Source: DATBED01 sp035480695
GTDB lineage: Bacteria > Patescibacteriota > Saccharimonadia > Saccharimonadales > UBA4665
Assembly: GCA_035480695.1 (NCBI GenBank)
Contig: DATIHM010000006.1
Location: 1 to 27,782 of the forward strand
Reading direction: 5' to 3'
DNA length: 27,782 nucleotides
Shown here: one piece after another, positions 6,636 to 13,621 of the stretch
Layout of the letters: each line of letters starts with the position of its first letter
Numbering within the stretch: position 1 is the first letter of the stretch
The notes under the pieces: generated by a model
What the model was told of the DNA's origin: nothing
The model's input: the letters and a program-made list of their open reading frames with translations, nothing else
The model's database searches: none
Position numbers and translations under genes: made by a program

Positions 6636-6647
6636 ACGGGAGGGATT

Positions 6648-7856
6648 ATGAAGATTCGCCAAATGTTCGGCTTAAGGATGCGCACACGGCTACCGCAGGC
6701 TGCATCGATCGCCATTTTTGTCGCGGCCATCATTCTGGCAGGTTTCAGCGGCGCGTGGCTCGAGAACCACCACAACCAAGGCAGCGGTATCATCAATACT
6801 AGCGTTGGCACGCAAAAGAAAGTTGTCACCAGCACCAGCCAGCTCATCAGCCAGATTGCCAAGACGGTCGGGCCGAGCGTTGTCAGTGTGAATGTCAATA
6901 TTTCATCCAATTCGAACGGGCAGGCCGGCTTCGGCCTCTTCGGCTTTTCACAACCCGAGCAGGAGCAGGCGGCCGGCACGGGGATTATCATCGATTCCTC
7001 AGGGCTTATCGTGACGAACCGGCATGTAGTGCCCGAAGGCACGACTAACGTCAGCGTCACACTTAGCGACGGCACCGAGCTGAAAAACGTTTCTGTGGTC
7101 GGCCGAACGGCCGAAACTGACAGCCTGGACATCGCCTTCCTTAAGATAAACGATGCGCAAGGGCACAAGCTGACCCCGGCGGTCTTGGGCGATTCGTCGA
7201 CGGTGCAGGTCGGCGACGATGTCGTGGCCATCGGCAACGCCCTGGGACAGTTCCAAAATACGGTCACGAGCGGAATCATCTCGGGCTACGGCCGCAGCGT
7301 TCAGGCCAGCGATAGCTCGGGCACCTCCGCCGCCGAGAATCTCGACAACCTGTTTCAGACAGATGCCGCCATCAATGAAGGCAACTCCGGCGGCCCGCTG
7401 GTCAACCTGAATGGGCAGGTAATCGGCATCAATACTGCGGTGGCAGGCAATGCCCAGAACATCGGTTTCGCCATTCCTATAAATGATGTCAAAGGCCTGA
7501 TTGACCAGGTGGTTAAGACCGGCAAGTTCAGCCGGCCGTATCTCGGGGTTCGCTACGTACCCCTGACCTCTGACGTCGCCAACGAGTTTGACCTTAGCGT
7601 TCAGAACGGCGCCTTTATCGCGCCGAGCGATGACCCGGCCAATCCCTCGGTGGTGTCAGGCAGCCCGGCAGACAAAGCCGGCTTGCAAAGCAACGATGTG
7701 ATCACGCAGGTGGACGGTGTCAACATAGACCAAACCCACTCGCTGACAAGCCTACTTAGCCCGCACGTTCCAGGTGATACGGTCGGGCTGACTGTAGTCC
7801 GCGGTGACAAAACTATACACGTGAACGTCACGCTCAGCACGGCGCCTGCCAGTTAA
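6648..7856 (+). CDS. htrA: Membrane-anchored HtrA/DegP-like serine protease with PDZ domain
   Basis: A 402-residue trypsin-like (S1C) protease. An N-terminal transmembrane anchor (about residues 19-36) leads to the protease domain with a complete triad: His126 in VTNRHVV, Asp161 in DSLDIAFLKI and Ser247 in NEGNSGGPLVN. One PDZ domain follows from about residue 295 (SRPYLGVRYVP, then SPADKAGLQSNDVITQVDG). HtrA proteins degrade or refold damaged exported proteins. A strong Shine-Dalgarno, GGGAGGGA, lies just before the ATG, unlike most genes here, as fits an internal operon gene downstream of the LCP and membrane genes. Confidence 0.93.
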   Translation: MKIRQMFGLRMRTRLPQAASIAIFVAAIILAGFSGAWLENHHNQGSGIINTSVGTQKKVVTSTSQLISQIAKTVGPSVVSVNVNISSNSNGQAGFGLFGFSQPEQEQAAGTGIIIDSSGLIVTNRHVVPEGTTNVSVTLSDGTELKNVSVVGRTAETDSLDIAFLKINDAQGHKLTPAVLGDSSTVQVGDDVVAIGNALGQFQNTVTSGIISGYGRSVQASDSSGTSAAENLDNLFQTDAAINEGNSGGPLVNLNGQVIGINTAVAGNAQNIGFAIPINDVKGLIDQVVKTGKFSRPYLGVRYVPLTSDVANEFDLSVQNGAFIAPSDDPANPSVVSGSPADKAGLQSNDVITQVDGVNIDQTHSLTSLLSPHVPGDTVGLTVVRGDKTIHVNVTLSTAPAS

Positions 7857-7869
7857 AACCTACGTTTTT

Positions 7870-7903
7870 GTTCATTTGTGACAATCGTCACCATTTCGTG
7901 AAC
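7870..7903. repeat. Dyad-symmetric hairpin after htrA
   Basis: GTTCA (7870-7874) pairs with TGAAC (7899-7903), and inside them GTGAC (7878-7882) pairs with GTCAC (7887-7891) around AATC. There is no T-tract on either strand, so this is not a standard terminator. Confidence 0.4.
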
Positions 7904-7941
7904 CAATGCACACAGGTATTTTGCGCAATTGGCCAGGAAAA

Positions 7942-8031
7942 CTACGCAAAGCTTAGCACAGAAGACGGGCTTGCAAAGCAACGAAAATTACAAATAAGTT
8001 GTGCAGAAGCTGCGTAGTATTTTTATATTTT
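7942..8031 (+). terminator. Long imperfect stem-loop with T-rich tail between htrA and prmC
   Basis: CTACGCA-AA-GCTT-A-GCACA (7942-7960) is complementary to TGTGC-AG-AAGC-TGCGTAG (8000-8017), giving about 16 base pairs with small bulges around a 39-nt loop. A TATTTTTATATTTT tail follows. It probably ends the lepB-divergent envelope operon (LCP-membrane-htrA); the large loop is unusual for a simple terminator. The tail runs into the end of prmC on the other strand. Confidence 0.5.
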
Positions 8032-8838
8032 GGGGTGCCTGAATACCTGGATGAAATCTTCTGCTTCTGATAACTCATAACCCGCACTTTCAGCGATAGT
8101 TGTCAAATCATTGTGCTGGAAGGGCAGAGACTCAGTTAATATATACAACGACTTTTGAAGCCTATCCTTTGCTTGCTCAAAAAGCTTACGGTATAAATCC
8201 AGGCCATCTGGGCCACCGAAAATAGCTATTTTGGGTTCATGTCCGGCGGAGGTGTTTATGCTGTATGTATCTGGCACATAGGGCAAATTACAAAGCAAAA
8301 CGCCGCTGTTGTATTTGGAACCTGACAGCAAATTGGATTTTAAAGCAGGAATGCGCAATGTAAATTTATCTACATTGATTCTAGCCACTTTTAAAGCTTT
8401 AGCATCTATTTCCAACAGTTCTACATGCGCTTTTGGAAACTCTAAGGCAGCGGTGATACCAAGCGCTCCACTGCCGCAGCCTATGTCAGAAAGGTAAAGC
8501 GGAGACGGCAAATCAGGCAGCCTTTTTAGCAAGTCAATCATCGTTTCCGACTCAGGCCGTGGTTCGAGTACATTATTGTTGACTATGAACTCGCGGCCAT
8601 AGAACTCACTTTTGCCACGGACGTAGGCAAGCGGCTCATGTGCTGAACGACGCTTGAGCAACTTTTTGAGTTCCACGCCTTGTTCCGGACTAAGCTTTGA
8701 ATCAGGATGTGCTAATAGCCAGGCCCGGTCTTTGCCGGACACGCCTTCCAGCAAAACCAGCGCATCGAGCCGAGCCGTGCCGATACCAGAGCCTTCCAAT
8801 AAGCCAGTCGCTTCACGTAGCCAATCAGCTATTTTCAT
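8023..8838 (-). CDS. prmC: Peptide chain release factor N5-glutamine methyltransferase
   Basis: PrmC methylates the glutamine of the GGQ motif in release factors. The 271-residue product has the N-terminal helical substrate-binding domain (KIADWLREATGLL, then LLKRRSAHEPLAYVRGKSEFYGREF) and a class I SAM-binding fold with LYLSDIGCGSGALGITAA. The catalytic NPPY motif is replaced by NLPYVPD, a common variant in some lineages. The ATG at 8838 is chosen because homology starts there; it lies inside the end of prfA (14-bp overlap), implying coupled translation of enzyme and substrate. Its codon use is visibly more AT-rich than prfA's. Confidence 0.9.
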   Translation of the reverse strand: MKIADWLREATGLLEGSGIGTARLDALVLLEGVSGKDRAWLLAHPDSKLSPEQGVELKKLLKRRSAHEPLAYVRGKSEFYGREFIVNNNVLEPRPESETMIDLLKRLPDLPSPLYLSDIGCGSGALGITAALEFPKAHVELLEIDAKALKVARINVDKFTLRIPALKSNLLSGSKYNSGVLLCNLPYVPDTYSINTSAGHEPKIAIFGGPDGLDLYRKLFEQAKDRLQKSLYILTESLPFQHNDLTTIAESAGYELSEAEDFIQVFRHPKI

Positions 8839-9886
8839 TTGATAACAGTTCGTGCTCGGCTGATTGGAGCTTTTCAATCAAATCGTCGATGTCGCCGGCC
8901 AGCGCGCCGGGGATGTTGCTACGGCTGTAGCCGATGCGGTGGTCGGTGATGCGGTCTTGCGGGAAGTTATATGTGCGGATTTTTTCGGAGCGGTCGCCGG
9001 AGCCGATGAGTTTGCGCCGGGCGTCCGACAGCTTGGCTTGCTCATCGTCGATTTTCATCTGCAGCAAACGCGAGCGCAAGATACTCATGGCCTTGGCCTT
9101 GTTTTTGATTTGCGACTTTTCGTCTTGGTTGGTTACGACGATGCCAGAGGGCAAGTGGGTTATGCGCACGGCGGAATCGGTTGTGTTGACGCTCTGGCCA
9201 CCGTGGCCGCCGCTTCTGAAGACGTCCACCCTCAGATCATTGGGGTCGATTTCGATGTCCGACTCCTCAGCTTCTGGCAGCACTGCCACTGTGGCTGTCG
9301 AGGTGTGGATCCGCCCTTGTGATTCGGTGACCGGCACGCGCTGCACGCGGTGCACACCGGCCTCGAACTTCAGTTTCTTGTAGGCTTCCGGTCCGCGCAC
9401 GGCGAAGGTGATTTCCTTGAAACCACCAACCTCGTTGGGCGATTCATTTAACAACTCGACTTTGAAATTGTGCGACTCGGCCCAGCGGGCATACATGCGG
9501 TAAAGTTCACCGGCGAACAGGCTGGATTCGTCCCCGCCGGCCGCCGCCCGAACCTCGATGATTACGTCGCGGTTATTGTTTGGGTCTCGCGGCGTCAGCG
9601 CTTCGAGCAATTTTTCCTCGATGCCGGCGAGCTTCGAACCAAGTTCTGTCAGCTCCTGCCTGGCCATTTCGGCAATCTCCGCATCTGAGCCGTCGGCCAG
9701 GTCCTTGGCTGCGTTCTTATCGTTAGTCAATCGGACTTTTTCGTTGAAAAGGGAAACGACATCGTCCAGCTCCGACTTGCGCTTGGCTAGGCGAGGGTAC
9801 GACGAATCGCTGTAAATGGCCGGGTCCTGCAGCTTAGCGTCCAAGTCAGCCAGCTCGGCCCGCAAAGCCTTTTCCTTTTCTTTCAT
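8825..9886 (-). CDS. prfA: Peptide chain release factor 1
   Basis: The 353-residue protein has RF1's layout: an N-terminal coiled coil, then the tripeptide anticodon region RVPVTESQGRIHTS (the PxT motif that reads UAA and UAG), then RSGGHGGQSVNTTDSAVR with the GGQ that enters the peptidyl-transferase centre. The PVT tripeptide instead of SPF separates it from RF2. Several genes here end in TGA, including prfA itself, so an RF2 must be encoded elsewhere. It lies in the order rpmE-unknown-prfA-prmC on the minus strand, which with rpmE-prfA-prmC is a classical string. Confidence 0.96.
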   Translation of the reverse strand: MKEKEKALRAELADLDAKLQDPAIYSDSSYPRLAKRKSELDDVVSLFNEKVRLTNDKNAAKDLADGSDAEIAEMARQELTELGSKLAGIEEKLLEALTPRDPNNNRDVIIEVRAAAGGDESSLFAGELYRMYARWAESHNFKVELLNESPNEVGGFKEITFAVRGPEAYKKLKFEAGVHRVQRVPVTESQGRIHTSTATVAVLPEAEESDIEIDPNDLRVDVFRSGGHGGQSVNTTDSAVRITHLPSGIVVTNQDEKSQIKNKAKAMSILRSRLLQMKIDDEQAKLSDARRKLIGSGDRSEKIRTYNFPQDRITDHRIGYSRSNIPGALAGDIDDLIEKLQSAEHELLSNENS

Positions 9887-9915
9887 GAGACCAGTATAAC
9901 AACTCTGTCGGCAGT

Positions 9916-10236
9916 TTACTGTTCTGGGCTGCTCAAAGAGGAGAGGAAAATTTCGCGCAGATGGGGCGCCAGAACCTCTCTGTTTTTGATTACATCGCGG
10001 GCGCTTAATTGCCTATCGCGAATAGATTCTATTATCACGTCGTCTTCATTGCCGCGTCCGCGCGGGCGGTTGAAAACAACCTGCAGGCTGTTTTGGTCGG
10101 GATTGTCGTGGTAAACCATCTGCACCGTACCAAAGCCGAGCCCTTCGATTACGAAAGTCCGCGCGGGCGGCAGGACAGCGCCGGTTTCGGCATCTGTAGG
10201 CTGGAATATTTCGGATAAACTGATACGTTCAGCCAT
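9916..10236 (-). CDS. Hypothetical protein between rpmE and prfA
   Basis: A 106-residue soluble protein beginning MAERISLSEIFQPTDAETG. The ATG at 10236 is preferred: a longer in-frame extension would overlap rpmE and gives a low-complexity Pro/Lys tail that mirrors the rpmE frame. It has an alternating strand pattern (ARTFVIEGLGFGTVQMVYHD, then LQVVFNRPRG) and ends in charged helices (DVIIESIRDRQLSARDVIKN). I recognise no family. It starts one base after the rpmE stop and lies 30 bp before prfA, so it is part of the same operon, which hints at a role in translation; no function is assigned. Confidence 0.65.
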   Translation of the reverse strand: MAERISLSEIFQPTDAETGAVLPPARTFVIEGLGFGTVQMVYHDNPDQNSLQVVFNRPRGRGNEDDVIIESIRDRQLSARDVIKNREVLAPHLREIFLSSLSSPEQ

Positions 10237-10237
10237 A

Positions 10238-10594
10238 TTACTGCTTGGGTTTGGAGGCTTCGGCTTTGCTTTCGGCCTTTTCGACTTTGGCGGCCTGGCG
10301 TTTGCTGGCCTTCTGGGCGGCCTTGGCACGGCGGTCTTTAGCAGCCTGGCCAGCAGCAGCGCGGGCCTTGAACTTGTCGACGCGGCCTTCGAGGTCGAGC
10401 ACGCGCTCTTCGCCAGTGTAATAGGGGTGCGAGGCGCTGGTGATGTGAACCTTGATAAGCGGATACTCCTTGCCGTCTTCCCACTTGGTAGTCTCTTCGG
10501 CGGCTGCGGTTGAGCGCGTCATAAAGCGAAAACCGTTGTTAAGGTCTTCGAAAACAACTAAACGATAATCGTCCGGGTGCAAACTCTGCTTCAT
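10238..10594 (-). CDS. rpmE: Large ribosomal subunit protein bL31, type B, with long basic C-terminal tail
   Basis: The first 75 or so residues match bL31: MKQSLHPDDYRLVVFEDLNN, then VHITSASHPYYTGEERVLD and GRVDKFKAR. The zinc-binding cysteines of C+ type bL31 are absent, so this is the zinc-independent type B. At 118 residues it is longer than the usual bL31 of about 70-90, because of a Lys/Ala/Arg/Glu-rich tail from about residue 77 on. The ATG at 10594 is chosen over an upstream in-frame ATG (10612) because a TATAAT lies between them and homology starts here. It leads the rpmE-unknown-prfA-prmC operon. Confidence 0.9.
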   Translation of the reverse strand: MKQSLHPDDYRLVVFEDLNNGFRFMTRSTAAAEETTKWEDGKEYPLIKVHITSASHPYYTGEERVLDLEGRVDKFKARAAAGQAAKDRRAKAAQKASKRQAAKVEKAESKAEASKPKQ

Positions 10595-10603
10595 AGGTTG
10601 TCT

Positions 10604-10609
10604 ATTATA
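10604..10609 (-). promoter_or_regulatory. -10 element of the rpmE operon (TATAAT)
   Basis: A perfect TATAAT on the minus strand ends nine bases before the rpmE ATG at 10594. The predicted start point is about three bases from the ATG, so the mRNA would be leaderless or nearly so. No strong -35 is visible. Confidence 0.45.
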
Positions 10610-10624
10610 CACATCCGTAAGGGG

Positions 10625-11044
10625 TTAATCAAGCGTTTCGTGACGCAGTAAGGGGGCAGTCAATTCCCGCGGGAATCCATTGGCTTCAAGGTGGAGTTGG
10701 ATTTTTTGTGGCAGACCCGTCAAAAGCTGCAGTGACGCCAGAGTTTTGTCGGCCTGCAAAGTTACGGTCTCAACTGCTGGAACGACGGCCAGGTCACCCA
10801 TCTTCCAAACGGACAAGTTGTCGTAATCTTCCAGCCGCCCGCCGTGCGGCGCAATCTCAGCTGAGAAGTGGCTGATGAATTCAGGGACCTTTCGATCGAG
10901 CACGTCGTGCTCGCTGAGCGCGACGATTCCGGCCCGCTGTTGAGCGAATAAACCGGCCGCTTCAATCCGGTGCTTGGTTAAGTCGGATACTTCAGAGCCG
11001 AGCGTCTTAACCAAAGTAGGGCGTGTTTCTGTGAGTCTTCCCAT
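10625..11044 (-). CDS. Hypothetical protein (139 aa)
   Basis: A 139-residue, mostly helical soluble protein with no signal peptide or membrane helix. It starts MGRLTETRPTLVKTLGSE and contains EIAPHGGRLEDYDNLSVW, then VPAVETVTLQADKTLASLQLL. I do not recognise the family. It lies 30 bp upstream of rpmE on the same strand, but rpmE has its own -10, so co-transcription is possible but not required. Its start is nearly leaderless: TATCAT lies at 11058-11053. It is divergent from a HAD phosphatase gene whose promoter overlaps this one. Confidence 0.6.
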   Translation of the reverse strand: MGRLTETRPTLVKTLGSEVSDLTKHRIEAAGLFAQQRAGIVALSEHDVLDRKVPEFISHFSAEIAPHGGRLEDYDNLSVWKMGDLAVVPAVETVTLQADKTLASLQLLTGLPQKIQLHLEANGFPRELTAPLLRHETLD

Positions 11045-11052
11045 CTGCCCTT

Positions 11053-11098
11053 ATGATAACACTTAAGCTTGCAAAAAGCAAGGATTTGTTATGATAAT
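11053..11098. promoter_or_regulatory. Overlapping divergent promoters
   Basis: Rightward: TTGCAA (11069-11074), 18 bp, GATAAT (11093-11098), five bases before the HAD gene's ATG at 11104. Leftward: TTGCTT (11081-11076), 17 bp, TATCAT (11058-11053), eight bases before the hypothetical gene's ATG at 11044. The -35 regions overlap, so only one polymerase could occupy the 59-bp gap at a time. Both mRNAs would be leaderless. Confidence 0.45.
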
Positions 11099-11103
11099 AA
11101 GAT

Positions 11104-11757
11104 ATGGTCAAAGCGGTGATTTTCGACATGGACGGTTTGCTCATCGATAGCGAACCGATGTGGCATAGGGCTGAGCGCAAATGTTTCGGCGCCGTCGGCA
11201 TCGAGCTGAGCGATGAAGACCTCCTGCAGCAAACAGGAACGCGGCTAGATGAAGTCGTGGCGTATCGCTACCATGAAAAGCCGTGGCAGGGCCCATCACA
11301 GAAAGATGTCGAGGCGGCCATCCTCGATGAGGTCATTAAACTTATCCGTGCAGACGGTGAGCCGCGTGCCGGCGTTATAAAAACGCTTGATGCAATCCAA
11401 GCCGCTGACATACCCATGGCGCTGGCTTCATCGTCGCTAACAGAGGTGATTGACGCCGTTCTCGACACCCTGAAGTTGCGCAAATATTTTAAGTACACTC
11501 ACTCGGCTGAGCACGAAAGCCATGGCAAGCCCCATCCGGCAGTCTTTTTGAGTACGGCTGACATGCTGCGGGTGCACCCGCGCGACATCGTGGTTTTCGA
11601 GGATGCGCCGGCCGGCGTGCTGGCGGCCAAAGCGGCTAAGATGGCGTGCATCGCCGTGCCCGAGCCTTTCCATAAAGGCCACAAGTTCGTGCAGACAGCC
11701 GATTTGGTCCTGGATTCGCTCGAGGATTTCGACACAGAGATGCTTGCGTCCCTGTAG
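11104..11757 (+). CDS. HAD-superfamily sugar-phosphate phosphatase (HxpB/beta-phosphoglucomutase-like)
   Basis: A 217-residue HAD hydrolase. Motif I is FDMDGLLIDSEP with the nucleophile and acid-base aspartates, motif II is LASSS, motif III the lysine in HGKPHPAVF, and motif IV FEDAPAGVLAAKAA. The cap is the four-helix C1 type after motif I. The DGLLIDSEPMWHRAE start resembles hexitol or 2-deoxyglucose-6-phosphate phosphatases, so it probably removes phosphate from small sugar phosphates in the cytoplasm; the substrate cannot be fixed from sequence. It precedes rpsB but rpsB has its own promoter within its 3' end. Confidence 0.85.
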   Translation: MVKAVIFDMDGLLIDSEPMWHRAERKCFGAVGIELSDEDLLQQTGTRLDEVVAYRYHEKPWQGPSQKDVEAAILDEVIKLIRADGEPRAGVIKTLDAIQAADIPMALASSSLTEVIDAVLDTLKLRKYFKYTHSAEHESHGKPHPAVFLSTADMLRVHPRDIVVFEDAPAGVLAAKAAKMACIAVPEPFHKGHKFVQTADLVLDSLEDFDTEMLASL

Positions 11758-11772
11758 CTAATCTGTTAAAAT
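11744..11772 (+). promoter_or_regulatory. Promoter of rpsB-tsf (TTGCGT - 17 bp - TAAAAT)
   Basis: TTGCGT (11744-11749) and TAAAAT (11767-11772) are 17 bp apart and overlap the stop codon of the HAD gene. The start point near 11779 gives an rpsB leader of about 88 nt. Confidence 0.55.
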
Positions 11773-11778
11773 TCAGGG

Positions 11779-11866
11779 GTTAAATTAATCAGGTCGGGAA
11801 CAAATCCTCCCAAGCGGCACCTTGAGCGGACCGCGCGGGCACCCTTCCGAAGAGAAAGGACCACAC
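11779..11866 (+). promoter_or_regulatory. Leader of rpsB
   Basis: About 88 nt are transcribed before the rpsB ATG, one of the longest leaders in the window, ending in a Shine-Dalgarno GAAAGGA (11854-11860). rpsB leaders in many bacteria are bound by S2 for feedback control. I see GC-rich segments (GGCACC, GCGGACCGC, GGGCACCC) but no single convincing stem, so autoregulation is only a suggestion. Confidence 0.3.
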
Positions 11867-12607
11867 ATGGCTACTACTGATGTAGACATCAAGCAATTAT
11901 TGGAGGCCGGGGCGCACTTCGGCCACAAGACGGAGCGCTGGCACCCTAAGATGGCGCCGTACATCCATAGCAAGCGCGGCGGCACGCACATCATCGACCT
12001 GACCAAGACGGTCGTGGCGCTAGAAGAATCACTGGCATTTTTGGAAAAGACAGCTCAACAGGGCAAGCAGGTCCTGCTGGTCGGTACCAAGCGCCAGGCG
12101 CAGGATATTATTAAGAAAGCGGCTGAAGCCACAGGCATGCCTTACGTGACCGAGCGCTGGCTCGGTGGCATGCTGACCAACTGGAACACCATCGGCGGCC
12201 GGGTGAAGCATCTTCAGGATTTGGAGAACCGCATGGCGAGCGGCGAGCTGGCCAACAAGTACAACAAGCTCGAGGTACAGCGGTTCCAAGAAGAAATCGA
12301 CCAGATGAACGAGCTATACGGCGGCGTCAAAGAGCTGAATGCCCGGCCGGGCGCTCTCTTTATCGTGGACGTAGTCGCGGATGCCAACGCCGTGCGCGAA
12401 GCCCGACGACTCAAGATTCCAATCGTGGCCATCGTCGACACTAACGCCGACCCGTCGCAGATCACGCATCCGATTCCAGCCAACGACGACGCCATCAAGA
12501 CCATCCAGCTGATTGTCGATTACGTCCAAAAGGCTATCTTAGCCGGCAAGGCTTCTGCCAAGAAACCCGCCGAAAAGACAGATGACAAGACCGAGGAGAA
12601 GAAATAA
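11867..12607 (+). CDS. rpsB: Small ribosomal subunit protein uS2
   Basis: The 246-residue product fits uS2: it opens TDVDIKQLLEAGAHFGHKTERWHPKM, has the FVGTK-like LLVGTKRQAQDIIKKAA, the ERWLGGMLTNWNTI segment, and GALFIVDVVADANAVREAR followed by VAIVDTNADPSQITHPIPANDDA. A short charged tail (KKPAEKTDDKTEEKK) is lineage-specific. The ATG at 11867 follows a Shine-Dalgarno; an in-frame start at 11822 adds 15 residues without homology. The stop overlaps the start of tsf by one base (TAATG), so the two are translationally coupled. Confidence 0.96.
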   Translation: MATTDVDIKQLLEAGAHFGHKTERWHPKMAPYIHSKRGGTHIIDLTKTVVALEESLAFLEKTAQQGKQVLLVGTKRQAQDIIKKAAEATGMPYVTERWLGGMLTNWNTIGGRVKHLQDLENRMASGELANKYNKLEVQRFQEEIDQMNELYGGVKELNARPGALFIVDVVADANAVREARRLKIPIVAIVDTNADPSQITHPIPANDDAIKTIQLIVDYVQKAILAGKASAKKPAEKTDDKTEEKK

Positions 12608-13203
12608 TGGCAGTCGACATTGAGCAAGTCAAACGTTTGAAAGACCTGACTGGCGTCGGCCTGACCGACGCCAAAAAAGCGCTCGAAGAGGCCGGCGGTG
12701 ACTTCGACAAAGCCCTGGCCGCCATGCGCAAGAAAGGCCTGACCAAGGCCGAGAAGCGCGGCGAGCGCGAGGCGCGCGAAGGCCGCATCGGCACCTATAA
12801 CCATGACGGCCGCATCGGCGTGCTGGTCGAGGTGAACTGCGAGACCGACTTCATCGCCAAGGGTGAAATCTTCAATGAGCTGGTTAAAGACCTGGCGATG
12901 CACATCGCCGCGGCTGCGCCGCAATACGTTTCCGCCGACGAAGTTCCTGAAGCAGACAAGGCTAAAATCCGCGAAGAATTTGCTGAAAAGGCGAAGAGTG
13001 ATGGCAAGCCGGCCGGGATGGTCAACAAAATCGTCGACGGACAATTGCAGAAATACTTCGCCGAGCGCTGCCTGCTCGACCAGCCGTTTGTGAAGAATCC
13101 AGACATCACCGTAGCCGACCACGTCAAAGAGAACGCCGCCCGCATGAACGAGAATGTGGTCGTGCGCCGCTTCGCACGCCTGGCCCTCGGCGAAATCAGC
13201 TAG
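12607..13203 (+). CDS. tsf: Elongation factor Ts (short form)
   Basis: EF-Ts exchanges GDP for GTP on EF-Tu. The N-terminal UBA-like domain reads VKRLKDLTGVGLTDAKKALEEAGGDFDKALAAMR, and the core carries VNCETDFIAKG, the equivalent of the TDFV motif that destabilises the nucleotide site of EF-Tu. At 198 residues it is shorter than E. coli EF-Ts (283) and similar to the Thermus form with one core subdomain. It ends with the C-terminal VVVRRFARLALGEIS. It is co-transcribed with rpsB (one-base overlap). Confidence 0.95.
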   Translation: MAVDIEQVKRLKDLTGVGLTDAKKALEEAGGDFDKALAAMRKKGLTKAEKRGEREAREGRIGTYNHDGRIGVLVEVNCETDFIAKGEIFNELVKDLAMHIAAAAPQYVSADEVPEADKAKIREEFAEKAKSDGKPAGMVNKIVDGQLQKYFAERCLLDQPFVKNPDITVADHVKENAARMNENVVVRRFARLALGEIS

Positions 13204-13213
13204 CGAGAATCAT

Positions 13214-13480
13214 ATGAATAACCGGACGAGTAATAAGTTTGAGCAAGTTGTCATGGCTTTTCCAGAAGAAGTTGACTTGATGTGCTTGGCCGCCAGTGCA
13301 ATCGATGGCTTGGTGAGAATCGAAATTTTATCTGATGGTTCAAAACGAGATAGGCATCTTGCGATTGATGAATATATAGGCTACCTGTGGGAGCTTGACG
13401 CTTCTTGCGAGAGAAGGGTGAAATCCTCAAGAAAAAGCAGTCCCAAGCTAAAGACATGCTCCGAAGTGGCGCCAGAGTAG
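13214..13480 (+). CDS. Hypothetical protein, probably the 5' part of a frame-broken gene
   Basis: From the ATG at 13214, ten bases after tsf, this frame codes for 88 residues (MNNRTSNKFEQVVMAFPEEVD, then a helix LAIDEYIGYLWELDAS). After about residue 64 the translation turns Ser/Lys-rich and loses its pattern, while the -1 frame gives a helical, charged continuation from about 13405 to 13599. A one-base change near 13400-13405 would join the two into one protein of about 128 residues. Base composition is lower in GC than tsf and frr. I do not recognise the family. It sits where pyrH is found in most bacteria but is not a UMP kinase. Confidence 0.5.
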   Translation: MNNRTSNKFEQVVMAFPEEVDLMCLAASAIDGLVRIEILSDGSKRDRHLAIDEYIGYLWELDASCERRVKSSRKSSPKLKTCSEVAPE

Positions 13481-13599
13481 TCAGAGTAGTCAATCAGGCG
13501 CCAGATTCGAAACCAAAAATCTTTAATGAGTTTTGGCAGGAGCATAACTATCTTCTTCAGGCACCTACGCAAGATGAGATACCGTTTGAGTCTACGTAG
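13405..13599 (+). pseudogene. Continuation of the frame-broken locus in the -1 frame
   Basis: This frame is open from 13399, just after a TGA, and could start at a TTG at 13405, but no ribosome binding site precedes it. It reads REKGEILKKKQSQAKDML and later KIFNEFWQEHNYLLQ, and ends in TAG at 13597-13599. It looks like the 3' half of the gene that begins at 13214. Alternatives are a true overlapping gene or a sequencing error. Confidence 0.4.
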
Positions 13600-13609
13600 T
13601 AGCCCTATT

Positions 13610-13618
13610 TGCTACAAT
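13610..13618 (+). promoter_or_regulatory. Extended -10 of frr (TGCTACAAT)
   Basis: TGC-TACAAT ends three bases before the first in-frame ATG (13622) and nine bases before the ATG at 13628. The spacing favours initiation of translation at 13628 on a leaderless mRNA. Confidence 0.45.
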
Positions 13619-13621
13619 TAG

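Noticed and set aside
10238..10329. Upstream extension of the 106-aa gene (start at 10329)
   Set aside because: The added residues are a low-complexity Pro/Lys/Arg shadow of the rpmE coding tail; the ATG at 10236 directly after the rpmE stop is the natural start.
13399..13409. Programmed -1 frameshift site at GCTTCTTGC
   Set aside because: The heptamer does not fit X-XXY-YYZ and no downstream stimulatory stem is obvious; simple gene decay or a sequencing error is more economical.
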